Below, one piece after another: positions 42,204 to 50,118 of a DNA stretch of 64,000 nt. Every line of letters starts with the position of its first letter. Within the stretch, counting starts at the first letter, position 1. The notes under the pieces are model-generated. The model was not told the origin of the DNA. It was given only the letters and a program-made list of their open reading frames with translations, and searched no databases. Made by a program: the position numbers and the translations under genes. The stretch comes from Ralstonia sp. RRA (GTDB taxonomy: Bacteria; Pseudomonadota; Gammaproteobacteria; Burkholderiales; Burkholderiaceae), in assembly GCF_037023145.1 (NCBI RefSeq), contig NZ_CP146091.1:310001-374000 (forward strand), given 5' to 3'.

Positions 42204-43157
42204 CTAGCGAGCCAGGATCGGCTTGCCGAACAGCGACGGCAGGAAATCATCCAGGAAGAACAACACCTGAATATTTGCGCCGACACCTCGCGTTGATCCG
42301 TGGGTTGCAGGAAGGACCAGTTCCGCCGCCACCTGCCACGTATCGCTGACATAGGCGACCCCGGGGTTGACGGTGCCGCGCGTGCGTTGCCCCCGTGGCG
42401 AGTCGAACGCGAACTCAATCAAGGGAATCCACTGGTGGAGGGGTTCCTCCTTGGGGAGCACGCCTGGCACAAATCGATCCGTCAAATAGAGCGTGCTGTA
42501 CTCCAGCGCGAATCCCCAGTGCACGGTGGTGACATTGGCTGTCCTCACAGTGTTGAACTGCCGCGTCGTCGGGTCATAGCTCAAGTTGTCCGACGTTTTG
42601 CTGGTCGGCACGGCCACGCTGACGCCCGCCGTGATGCCCACCGGCCGCAACCACGACCATGCGTCAGGCAAGGCGCCGAACCCCTGGCCTATGTAAAGGC
42701 TGGGGGCGATGGTCGCTGAAGTGTTGGCGCCGAGCCGTTTGGCCCCGGTATGGGGCAGTCCATAGATGAGCGAGCCGGCAACAAGCGTTTCGTTCAGGTC
42801 ATCTTCGTAGAGCCTGGACTTGAGCACCACGTCGGAACCGGTTGCGCCGCGCTGACGCGTGCCGCCCCAATCGCGCCGGACGAAGCCCGTGTCAAAACCG
42901 ATCGAGACCTCGGGCGTCAGCAGCCTCGCGAACGAGATCGTTGCACCGCGATCCGTGACGTTTCCGCTGTCATCAGGGTGTTTTACAGCGCCCGCGGTGA
43001 TCGAGAGTTCGTCAGCAACAGCCGGATCATCGAGATTGAGTGTCCCCGGAAAAAAGCGGTTGCCCGCAATGCCGTGCGCATGCGATGGGCCGGAAACGCA
43101 CGCAGCAAAGGCGAGTGCTGCTGCGCAAATGCGAACAAATGCGGATGGGCGGTACAT
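42204..43157 (-). CDS. Exported protein of unknown function, probable outer-membrane barrel
   Basis: 317 residues. Signal peptide ends near GPSHAHGIAG. The mature part has many alternating hydrophobic/polar strands (ATISFARLLTPEVSIGFDTG, GITAGVSVAVPTSKTSDN, WQVAAELVLPATHGSTRGVG) and aromatic-rich turns, suggesting a beta-barrel. It is the last gene of the dmeR-dmeF direction, 128 bp beyond dmeF, so it may take part in metal efflux or sensing in the envelope. I know no characterised homologue. Confidence 0.7.
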   Translation of the reverse strand: MYRPSAFVRICAAALAFAACVSGPSHAHGIAGNRFFPGTLNLDDPAVADELSITAGAVKHPDDSGNVTDRGATISFARLLTPEVSIGFDTGFVRRDWGGTRQRGATGSDVVLKSRLYEDDLNETLVAGSLIYGLPHTGAKRLGANTSATIAPSLYIGQGFGALPDAWSWLRPVGITAGVSVAVPTSKTSDNLSYDPTTRQFNTVRTANVTTVHWGFALEYSTLYLTDRFVPGVLPKEEPLHQWIPLIEFAFDSPRGQRTRGTVNPGVAYVSDTWQVAAELVLPATHGSTRGVGANIQVLFFLDDFLPSLFGKPILAR

Positions 43158-43285
43158 GGTCGAGAGAATCGGCGGTCAGACCGCGAATGTGTTTTTGTTG
43201 TGGTCGGGCGGATGCGGCATCCCTTTGGCAAGGTGCCGCGCCCCATGCTGGTGATGCGGAGGAAATGTCCGAGTCGCCCGTTAGG

Positions 43286-44590
43286 CTAGTTGCCCGGCGA
43301 CGCGTGAACTTCCACCGTGATATGCGACAGTGCCTGAAGCCGCCGCAACCGTTGGTGATAAAACTGCGGCCCGCGGTGCGCTTGTCGTGTGCTCACAGAG
43401 ACCACCGCGCCCAGGTGGCCAGGGCCGATGCGCCAGACGTGCAGGTCGAGCAGCGTGTCGCCATCGGATTCCAGAGCCGTCTTGATGCGCCTGCCGATAT
43501 GCTTGTCTGGGGTCATGTCGACCAGGATGCCGCCGGTGTCGCGCAGTAATCCGTACGCCCAGTTGGCGATGACCAGTGCACCGACGACGCCTGCAAGAGG
43601 GTCCATCCATAGCCAGCCAAATGTTCTTGCCAACAACAGCCCGACAATGGCGAGCACGGAGACGGCGGCGTCCGCCAGGACGTGCACGTAGGCCGCGCGC
43701 ATGTTGTGGTCGCGGTGGTGTGCCCCGTGTCCGTCGGCGTGATCGTGGTCATGCTCGTCGAAGGCCACGCTGTACTCCTGTCCACCGATGCCGACTATCG
43801 CAGTGAAGGCATGTGGCTCCGGAATCTCTGTGGTGGATTCCAGATAGTTCGCCTTGCGGACCAGGAGGAATTCCTGGCGGCTGCCGTCTGGCCGGATGGT
43901 GGTGACCGTCGCCACATCGCCGGGCAGCGGAGCGGTTTCTCCAGCCAATCGGAACACTGGCGGTACGCCATCTTCGAAGATCGACAGCGCAAACACGCCC
44001 GCCGGCGCGTCGATGTGCTGCACTTCCTTGCCATGCGGATGTGTGTCGCCAAGTCCGGCCGCGCCGTGGTCGTGTCCGTGATCGTGACCATGGTGATGAC
44101 TGTGGCCATGGCTGTGACCACCGTGGTCGCCGCCGCTCAGCAGCCAGGCACTGGCGATATTCACCAGTAGCCCGACGACCGCAATCGGGATCGCCTCACT
44201 AAAGTGGATGGGCACCGGCGAGAGGAACCGCACCACCGCCTCGTAGCCGATCAACAGCGCGATCATCGCCAGGATGATGGCGCTGGTGAAGCCGGCCAGG
44301 TCACCAAGCTTGCCGGTACCGAACACGAAGCGCGGGTCGTTCGCGTGACGTCGCGCATAGGTGTAGGCCAGCGCCGCGATCAGCATGGCGCCTGCGTGCG
44401 TCGACATGTGCAACCCATCGGCCACCAGTGCCAGCGAACCAAAGACGCTTCCACCGATGATCTCGGCGGCCATCATGAGCGTGCAGAGCACGATCACGGC
44501 CCAGGTTTTGCGCTCGTTCTTTTCGTGTCCCTCGCCCAGGAACACGTGGTCATGGCTGGCGCCGAACGGCGTGTCGTAGAAATTGCTCAT
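43286..44590 (-). CDS. dmeF: CDF cobalt/nickel efflux transporter DmeF
   Basis: Inner-membrane cation diffusion facilitator, 434 residues. The DmeF N-terminus HDHVFLGEGHEKNERKTW is clear. TM2 carries H61-x3-H65 in VADGLHMSTHAG and TM5 carries H303-x3-D307 in YVHVLADAAVSVLAI. Between TM4 and TM5 lie a His-rich loop (156-192), an inserted domain of about 85 residues (194-280) with GVFALSIFEDGVPPVFRL, and a second His-rich loop (280-295). The upstream dmeR gene (7 bp away) encodes its likely Co/Ni-responsive repressor. Confidence 0.92.
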   Translation of the reverse strand: MSNFYDTPFGASHDHVFLGEGHEKNERKTWAVIVLCTLMMAAEIIGGSVFGSLALVADGLHMSTHAGAMLIAALAYTYARRHANDPRFVFGTGKLGDLAGFTSAIILAMIALLIGYEAVVRFLSPVPIHFSEAIPIAVVGLLVNIASAWLLSGGDHGGHSHGHSHHHGHDHGHDHGAAGLGDTHPHGKEVQHIDAPAGVFALSIFEDGVPPVFRLAGETAPLPGDVATVTTIRPDGSRQEFLLVRKANYLESTTEIPEPHAFTAIVGIGGQEYSVAFDEHDHDHADGHGAHHRDHNMRAAYVHVLADAAVSVLAIVGLLLARTFGWLWMDPLAGVVGALVIANWAYGLLRDTGGILVDMTPDKHIGRRIKTALESDGDTLLDLHVWRIGPGHLGAVVSVSTRQAHRGPQFYHQRLRRLQALSHITVEVHASPGN

Positions 44591-44597
44591 AGCCGGC

Positions 44598-44876
44598 TCA
44601 CCTGAAATAGCTGTGCACGACCTCGATCAGCTGCTCCTTGGCGCTGCCGTCGGCGTGCTCATGTTCGTCATCCACCTCGGTCAGGTGGGTGCGGATGTGG
44701 TCTTCCAGCACGACGGCCAGCAGGCCACTCATGGCACCGCGGCAGCTCGTGATCTGCTGTAGGACAGGGGCGCACCCTTGCTCCTCTTCCAATGCGCGCT
44801 CGATGGCATCGAGCTGGCCGCGAATCCGGCGAACGCGGCTGAGTAGCTTCTGCTTCTCGCGGATGGTGTGGCTCAT
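44598..44876 (-). CDS. dmeR: RcnR/DmeR-type metal-responsive repressor
   Basis: CsoR/RcnR superfamily all-helical DNA-binding repressor, 92 residues. It begins MSHTIREKQKLLSRVRRIRG. His3, Cys35, His60 and His64 are all present, the Co/Ni ligand set of E. coli RcnR. The ATG at 44876 is preceded by TTGGAGC; the upstream extension is not credible. The operator-like palindrome is 18 bp upstream, so the gene should be autoregulated and control dmeF behind it. Confidence 0.92.
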   Translation of the reverse strand: MSHTIREKQKLLSRVRRIRGQLDAIERALEEEQGCAPVLQQITSCRGAMSGLLAVVLEDHIRTHLTEVDDEHEHADGSAKEQLIEVVHSYFR

Positions 44877-44894
44877 CCATTGCTCCAACAGATA

Positions 44895-44914
44895 TACTAT
44901 AGGGGAGTATAGTA
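44895..44914 (-). promoter_or_regulatory. Operator palindrome for the DmeR repressor
   Basis: TACTATA and TATAGTA form a perfect 7-bp inverted repeat around GGGGAG. A G/C tract flanked by ACTAT-type arms is the operator pattern of RcnR/FrmR/DmeR repressors. On the minus strand the arms include TATAGT, a plausible -10, so binding would block the promoter of dmeR-dmeF. Confidence 0.8.
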
Positions 44915-45174
44915 AATGAGTTCGTCTCATTGGTGGGGAATACGTCGACGGTTTCGGCGGGTGCCGATGTGGAGGCAAGGCAAGCGAAACCAGTGCCGTC
45001 GTTGCTAGAAGAGGGATGCGCACAGGGTTTGTTGGATACGTGTTCTACCCCGCACCTTTGTACGGTAGCAGCTACGTCAGAAAGCACTCGATACGCAGCG
45101 CTTTTGATGAAGGCTGCAGTGCAACTGGCGAACTAGACTTTAGGGGGCGATGCCCGCCGCCCAAGGGAGGAACC

Positions 45175-45333
45175 ATGCAACGCGTGATGAAGCATTTTCT
45201 GTTTGCGGTTGCACTGCTGACAGTCGCTGGCGGCACCGTTGGAACCTTTGCCGCCCTCTGCGCATCGTCAGCGCATGCTGAGCCGTGCGGCGGCCGTGGG
45301 TATCCGGAGGGCGGTGGCGGCAGCCGGCCCTAG
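45175..45333 (+). CDS. Tiny exported peptide, unknown
   Basis: 52 codons beginning MQRVMKHFLFAVALLTVAGG; a strong signal peptide (cleavage near SSAHA-EPC) would leave a mature peptide of about 17 residues, EPCGGRGYPEGGGGSRP, with one Cys. An excellent Shine-Dalgarno (GGGAGG) lies 4 nt before the ATG. No family recognised. It lies within the cassette bounded by the ssb-tail repeats, 54 bp before the distal repeat. Confidence 0.55.
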   Translation: MQRVMKHFLFAVALLTVAGGTVGTFAALCASSAHAEPCGGRGYPEGGGGSRP

Positions 45334-45386
45334 CCGAAGACCATCGAGCGCGACCAGTTCTTTTTTTGCCCAAGGGGGCCGCTTCT

Positions 45387-45474
45387 GTTCGTTCTGGCGG
45401 GTACTTGTAGCGTGGCAAACACACAAGCCTGCAGCCCTTGGGGTTGCGGGCTGTTTTGTCGTTTGCGTTTCCTG
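45387..45474 (+). repeat. Degenerate copy of the ssb tail plus terminator
   Basis: Matches 41953-42041: GTTCTGG for the ssb end GTTCTGA, then GGTACTTGTAG for AGTACTTTTAG, then a terminator hairpin CAAGCCTGCAGCC/GGGTTGCGGGCTG with outer arms GCAAAC/GTTTGC. The ssb reading frame is not preserved beyond a few codons. It may still end the small-peptide transcript. Confidence 0.7.
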
Positions 45475-45599
45475 CGCGGTACACAGACAGTTGAACACGG
45501 TGATGCGGTCGACAAGTCATCCCTGATCTGTCAGATTGCCGGTTCGTCATCTGCTCCGGCCCATATCGGGCTGCGCGGCACCACTTGGGAGTGTTTCGC

Positions 45600-46508
45600 A
45601 TGTCTATGGAAGACCAGTCAGAACGTGTTTCCCTTGCCGTCGTTGCCACGGTGGTCGGTGTTTTGCTGATCAGCGTGGTCATTTACGCGGTGCGGTTCAT
45701 CAGCGGCCAGGATGCCGCATCGGCGGGCCGGGGCGCTGCACCGGCAGGGGTGTCCACAGGTTCGTCAGCGGGTGAGCACGCCACTGCACCGGGCGCCATT
45801 GGGCTGGCCGGTAACGCGCAGAAGATCACCCTCAGCGGTGCCGTGCCTGATGAGGCAACCAAGGCGCGCCTGCTCAAGCCTGCACGTGTGCTGTGGGGCA
45901 AGGACAACGTGGTCGACCAGTTGACGGTTGCCGCGGGTGCGCCGGCAGTGTGGTGGCAGTCCCGCCCGGTCGATGTGCTGGCCCGCCTGAAGCAACTGGG
46001 CAGCTTTGATCTGCAGTCCAGCGCGGAGGGCATGAAGCTGACCGGCGTGGCGCCGAGCGAAGCGGTGCGTTCTGCCACCGGCGCCGCCGCGCCAGGTTGG
46101 ATCGCCAGCCAGTTGAAGTCAGACGTGGCGCTGACCACCGATGCCAATGCCGGCACGGCCGCCGCATCGGACAACCTGCTCGATGAGCGCATCGAGTTTG
46201 CTTCCGGCTCCTCGACGTTGCCGGACGAGGCAAAGAGCCGCCTGAACGATATCGCCGGGTTGCTGAAGGATGACGACCGCACAATCGTCATTACCGGCCA
46301 CACCGACAATCAGGGCGATGAGGCTGCCAACCAGAAGCTGTCGCTTGAACGTGCCGAGTCGGTGCGCGCCTACCTCACGGGCCAAGGGGTGCCGCAGGCG
46401 CGTTTGCAGGCAGCGGGGGCCGGGTCCAGCGTGCCGGTGGCGGATAACGCAAGTGCCGAGGGGCGTCAGCGCAACCGTCGCATTACCTTTGCGGTGGCCG
46501 CAAAGTAG
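45600..46508 (+). CDS. OmpA-family protein with N-terminal membrane anchor
   Basis: 302 residues. One membrane helix (LAVVATVVGVLLISVVIYAV, about 11-30), an Ala/Gly-rich linker, a BON-like middle region (about 75-180), and a C-terminal OmpA peptidoglycan-binding domain with RIEFASGSSTLPDEAK and ITGHTDNQGDEAANQKLSLE. It is likely anchored in the inner membrane and bound to peptidoglycan. The ATG at 45600 has GGGAG 8 nt upstream; an ATG at 45606 is also possible. Ends at a terminator. Confidence 0.85.
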   Translation: MSMEDQSERVSLAVVATVVGVLLISVVIYAVRFISGQDAASAGRGAAPAGVSTGSSAGEHATAPGAIGLAGNAQKITLSGAVPDEATKARLLKPARVLWGKDNVVDQLTVAAGAPAVWWQSRPVDVLARLKQLGSFDLQSSAEGMKLTGVAPSEAVRSATGAAAPGWIASQLKSDVALTTDANAGTAAASDNLLDERIEFASGSSTLPDEAKSRLNDIAGLLKDDDRTIVITGHTDNQGDEAANQKLSLERAESVRAYLTGQGVPQARLQAAGAGSSVPVADNASAEGRQRNRRITFAVAAK

Positions 46509-46536
46509 ATCGCGGTCGCATGCCGCGGTCGGTTCC

Positions 46537-46573
46537 AAAAGAACGGCGTTCCATCGCGGACGCCGTTTTTCTT
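46537..46573 (+). terminator. Terminator after the OmpA-like gene
   Basis: AACGGCG (46542-46548) and CGCCGTT (46561-46567), with T-run TTTTTCTTT after it. Confidence 0.8.
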
Positions 46574-46662
46574 TGTGGGTGTCCTCGCAACTGGCGGCAG
46601 GCGGCGGCGTTTGCAAGAATGGGCGTATCCAACCAATCGGCCAGCGAGCCCGCCGACGCGTT

Positions 46663-47145
46663 ATGACGAACAAGAAGAACCTGCATCAACGGGTGATCGG
46701 CTTTGCTGCCATGGCCGTCTCGGTCGGTGCGGTTGCCAGCCTCCAGCTGCCGCCTCAGCCTGTCGGGCCGCAACAGTTCGATAGCTTTCTTGCGTGCGAG
46801 GCGTACCTGAACCAGCGTCATGCCGACGATCTGCAAGGCACGGATGGCCCACCCACGCGCTTGGAGAATGGCGGCACGCGCGAGAAATTTCTCAGGACTG
46901 ACGGTGTGCAGCGGACCGGCCCAGAGACAGCGCGCTACAAGGCCCGGATCACGTGGGTTGTGCGTTTTATCAACAAGGCACGCCACGCAAAGCAGATCAA
47001 CTCGCCGTTCGAAGAGGTGGACCTCACATGTACCGGCCCAATCATGCAGGGCATGACGCGCCGCGGCCAGCCCAAGCCGCTGGTGGAGCGATTGCCAGAG
47101 GGGACCGAAGAAAACGCAGAAATGGATGAGGCCCCCGCGCAATAG
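46663..47145 (+). CDS. Exported protein of unknown function
   Basis: 160 residues; an N-terminal hydrophobic segment (RVIGFAAMAVSVGAVASLQL) acts as signal or anchor. The rest is polar with two Cys (LACEAYL and LTCTGP) that could pair in the periplasm, and a charged, Pro-rich tail. No family recognised. The ATG at 46663 is taken because upstream codons lack SD and overlap the OmpA terminator. Convergent with the aryl-polyene-like operon at a shared terminator. Confidence 0.6.
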   Translation: MTNKKNLHQRVIGFAAMAVSVGAVASLQLPPQPVGPQQFDSFLACEAYLNQRHADDLQGTDGPPTRLENGGTREKFLRTDGVQRTGPETARYKARITWVVRFINKARHAKQINSPFEEVDLTCTGPIMQGMTRRGQPKPLVERLPEGTEENAEMDEAPAQ

Positions 47146-47162
47146 GCCATCGGCTGCGCAAC

Positions 47163-47200
47163 AAAAAACCCGGCGTTCGCGGTGGAGTGCCGGGTTTTTT
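47163..47200. terminator. Bidirectional terminator at the end of the aryl-polyene-like operon
   Basis: AAAAAACCCGGC and GCCGGGTTTTTT arms (47163-47174 and 47189-47200). Confidence 0.92.
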
Positions 47201-47221
47201 CAACCTGCCTAGGCGATGGCT

Positions 47222-47518
47222 TCAGTCGCTCTCGCAAGGCTTCTTGAACACGTGCTTCACGCCGCATTTGGTGGCATGCGCGGCGTTCTTTACACCATGC
47301 CCAACCGCACGCGCGGCATTGGCCGTGGCATGGCCGGCTTCCTTTGCGGCGTGCCCGGTCTTCCTGGCGGCTTCCTTCGAGTCCTGCTTGATGTTCTCCT
47401 TTACTTCGGACAGATCGGCATGGGCGATGGGGCTGAGCATTGCCAGCAGTAGCGCGGCAATCGGCAATAGCGGGAACAGGCGACCTTTCACAGCGGGATT
47501 CCTCTCAAGCAGATTCAT
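47222..47518 (-). CDS. Small exported Ala/Gly/His-rich helical protein at the operon end
   Basis: 98 residues. Signal peptide (LFPLLPIAALLLAMLSPIAHA) then an amphipathic repeat-rich segment with GHAAKEAGHATANAARAVGH and a Cys near the end on each side of KHVFKKP. Its start overlaps the stop of the dehydratase gene by 4 nt (ATGA), so it is translationally coupled to the aryl-polyene-like operon and is the last gene before the terminator. No known function. Confidence 0.65.
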   Translation of the reverse strand: MNLLERNPAVKGRLFPLLPIAALLLAMLSPIAHADLSEVKENIKQDSKEAARKTGHAAKEAGHATANAARAVGHGVKNAAHATKCGVKHVFKKPCESD

Positions 47519-47988
47519 ACGGCGGACGCGTCGAGCACAACGGCGGCGCGGCCAGTGAGCAGCGTGCGCTCGGCGCAGCGCACGGTAAAGCGGTACAGCA
47601 CGTTGTTGCCGTCACCGCTGATGCGCTCGGCTTCAATGTCGAGCGGCGCGTCGAACGTATCGAGCCGCGCGACGTGGGCTTCAACACCGCGCACGCTGGC
47701 AAGAAAGCCTGCGCGTGGGCGCGCTTGTGCGATCTCATGTGCGACATCAAGCAGGGCACCGTGAACGGCCATCGCTTGCGCGGCGTATTCAACGCCGCAC
47801 ACGGCTGCCAGCCGGCCATGCGCACGCAGCGGATTGGCTGGATCACGGTGGCTCGTTGCCGTGCAATGGATGCGCGCGTCGTCCCAGGCGAGCACGGTGT
47901 CGAGCAGGCACATCGCGCCGCTGTGCGGAATGCGCGCGGCGATCCAGCTTTGGTCAAGCGGCGGCGAAAGCGGCGTATTCAGCGTCAT
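47515..47988 (-). CDS. ApeP-like 3-hydroxyacyl-ACP dehydratase (hot-dog fold)
   Basis: 157 residues. Begins near ARIPHSGAMCLLDTVLAWDD, the hot-dog region with the catalytic-site His; CGVEYAAQAMAVHGALLD forms the central helix and GFLASVRGVEAHV a strand. Matches the ApeP family of aryl-polyene clusters, which act as FabA/FabZ-like dehydratases. Overlaps its neighbours on both sides by 4 nt, showing coupled translation in the operon. Confidence 0.88.
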   Translation of the reverse strand: MTLNTPLSPPLDQSWIAARIPHSGAMCLLDTVLAWDDARIHCTATSHRDPANPLRAHGRLAAVCGVEYAAQAMAVHGALLDVAHEIAQARPRAGFLASVRGVEAHVARLDTFDAPLDIEAERISGDGNNVLYRFTVRCAERTLLTGRAAVVLDASAV

Positions 47989-48815
47989 GGCGCACCTGTG
48001 CTGAAGACGCCATCGGCACCCCGCAGAACGACATCCACGTGCAGGCGCGTGTCGGGCAGGTAGTCGAGCACCACGCTGTGCGACCGCTGTGCCGCCACCG
48101 CTTCGAGCAGCGGCAGTGCGCGTGCGGCGGGATTGCCACCACGCAGTGCTTCGAGCTCGGCGTGCGCCAGCGTGGTGGCATGGGCATCGGTCAGCGCGAC
48201 ATCGATACGGGCAAGCGTGTGCGTGCTCGGCTCAGGTGCCAGCACCAGTGCCACGGCAAACGCATCGGGCACCGGCCGCACGGCGCGCAGCGGCTCGGGG
48301 TAGTCGCTGTCGTAGACGATCAGCAGGTTGGCTGCACCATCGACCGAGACCTGGCAGAGGCTTTCCAGCAGGCCGGCGGCAAAGCTGCCGTCGTGTGCGC
48401 ACAGCACGTTGGACGGTGCCGTGGCATGCGTGGCGATGCTCCAGTAGCCCGCGGGCGCGTTGTGCACAGAGTTGTGGAAGCGTGTGGGCGACAGCTTGCG
48501 GTCGTCGCTCGCCAGCGTTTCGCAGATCACGTGGCAGTTCTGGCCATCGCCCCCGGACGAGCTGAACACGGTGGCCAGTGTGGCGGCATCGCGTCCACTG
48601 GCGGCCACGGCTTCATGGCCAACCGCCAGGGCGAGTTTGACGACCGGCCCGGTGCGGCGCCGCTCGACGGGCGGCAGGCTTGTCGGCGCTGGCAGGACGG
48701 TGCGCTCGGGCGCGTAGGCCGCGCGCCCGGCAAGAACCTCCGTTGCCTGCGTCCAATCCGGCAGGCCAGGCCCGAGCAGGCCGATGCTTTCAATGAATGC
48801 GCTCAGCCGGGTCAT
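47985..48815 (-). CDS. Beta-ketoacyl synthase chain-length-factor-like protein
   Basis: 276 residues, from ATG at 48815 (MTRLSAFIESIGLLGPGLPD). A thiolase-like fold lacking the catalytic Cys-His-His set: the nucleophile region reads SNVLCAHDGSFAAGLLE, and there is no HGTGT motif. It resembles the ApeC/KS-like 2 family found beside the true ketosynthase. It should pair with the KS encoded upstream to set chain length. Overlaps that KS stop by 4 nt. Confidence 0.87.
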   Translation of the reverse strand: MTRLSAFIESIGLLGPGLPDWTQATEVLAGRAAYAPERTVLPAPTSLPPVERRRTGPVVKLALAVGHEAVAASGRDAATLATVFSSSGGDGQNCHVICETLASDDRKLSPTRFHNSVHNAPAGYWSIATHATAPSNVLCAHDGSFAAGLLESLCQVSVDGAANLLIVYDSDYPEPLRAVRPVPDAFAVALVLAPEPSTHTLARIDVALTDAHATTLAHAELEALRGGNPAARALPLLEAVAAQRSHSVVLDYLPDTRLHVDVVLRGADGVFSTGAP

Positions 48816-50044
48816 GGTGCGGATCCGTGGCGGGCCCGGTCTGCACGACCGAAGACGAGGCTGCAATTCGTGCCGCCAAAACCGAAGGCGTTGCTGAGCG
48901 CCGTGTACATGCGACTTGCGTCGCGCGGGGAGCCGGTCGTCACGTAGTTCAGGGCCAATGCAGGGTCCGGCTGCGTGGTGTTGATGCCAGCCGGCAGGAT
49001 CTGGTGGCGCAGCGCCAGCGCGGTGATCACCGCTTCCAGTGCGCCCGCCGCGCCCAGCGTGTGGCCGGTCGCGCCCTTGGTCGAGCTGCATGGCGTGCCA
49101 TCGAACAGCGCGTGGATGGCGTGGCCCTCGGCCGCATCGTTGCTGTGCGTGCCGGTGCCGTGCAGGTTGATGTAGTCGATGTCCTTGGCGTCGAGGCCGC
49201 TGGTGGTCAGGGCTTGGGCCATCGCTGCGCGTGCGCCCAGGCCCTCGGGGTGCGGCGTCGACATGTGATGCGCGTCGCTCGATTCCCCAATGCCGAGCAG
49301 CAGAATCGCGTCGCCCTCAAGGTCTTGCTCTGTATCGGGTGCGCGTTCCAGCAGCGCAAAGGCAGCGGCCTCGCCAATGGAGATGCCATCCCGCGCGACA
49401 TCGCACGGCCGGCATGGCTGCTGCGATAGCAATTCCAACGAATTGAAGCCATACAGCGCGGTCAGGCATAGCGAATCCACACCGCCCACCACGGCCGCGT
49501 CGATCAGGCCGGCGGCCAGCATGCGCCGTGCCGAGGCAAACACCTTGGCGCCCGACGAGCACGCCGACGAGATCGCCATCGACGGCCCGCCCAGCCCGAA
49601 ATACGCCCGCACGAAGGCGGCGGGCGAGTAGATGTTGTGCGTGTGTGCGTAGTGAAAATCAGCCGGCAGCGCACCTGTTTGCGCGTCGCGATGCTGGTAG
49701 GCGTGTTCGGCTTGCAGGATGCCGGACGTGCTGGTGCCGATGAACACGCCGATGCGCCTGGCGCCGTAGCGTGCCTTGGCGGCCTCGACGTGCGCGGCAA
49801 AGCCGTCTTGTGTCAGGCCGATCCGCGCCAGGCGGTTGTTGCGGCAATCGAAGTCGGACAGGTCAGGGCGCAGGCGTTCCGCATCTGCGCCTTCCACTGC
49901 ACCGATCCAGGTGTCGAGGTCTGCCCGTGGGAAGTCGCAGGGCGCCAGGCCGCCACGCTGCCTGCGCAGCGCATCGAGGGTGGCGTCCAGGCCACGTCCA
50001 ATACAACTCGTGGCGGTGAAATGCGTGAGCAGTAAAGGCTTCAC
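48812..50044 (-). CDS. Beta-ketoacyl-ACP synthase (FabB/F-like, ApeO-type)
   Basis: Condensing enzyme, 410 residues from a GTG at 50044. Catalytic Cys162 in AISSACSSGAKVFASAR, His295 in INLHGTGTHSND, Lys323 and His328 in TKGATGHTLGAAGALEA are all intact. No clear SD is visible before GTG; an extended start inside the deacetylase gene cannot be excluded. Only one active KS is seen in this cluster whereas canonical aryl-polyene loci carry more. Confidence 0.9.
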   Translation of the reverse strand: MKPLLLTHFTATSCIGRGLDATLDALRRQRGGLAPCDFPRADLDTWIGAVEGADAERLRPDLSDFDCRNNRLARIGLTQDGFAAHVEAAKARYGARRIGVFIGTSTSGILQAEHAYQHRDAQTGALPADFHYAHTHNIYSPAAFVRAYFGLGGPSMAISSACSSGAKVFASARRMLAAGLIDAAVVGGVDSLCLTALYGFNSLELLSQQPCRPCDVARDGISIGEAAAFALLERAPDTEQDLEGDAILLLGIGESSDAHHMSTPHPEGLGARAAMAQALTTSGLDAKDIDYINLHGTGTHSNDAAEGHAIHALFDGTPCSSTKGATGHTLGAAGALEAVITALALRHQILPAGINTTQPDPALALNYVTTGSPRDASRMYTALSNAFGFGGTNCSLVFGRADRARHGSAP

Positions 50045-50118
50045 GGGAAGGCGGGATCGGGGCAGTTGATGGGGTTGGGGCTGGCTGGCGGGTGTCTCGG
50101 CTGCATACACAAATTTTA

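Noticed and set aside
44930..45136. 68-codon ORF upstream of the tiny peptide
   Set aside because: It starts with a TTG without a ribosome site and has no signal, motif or bias; most likely noncoding.
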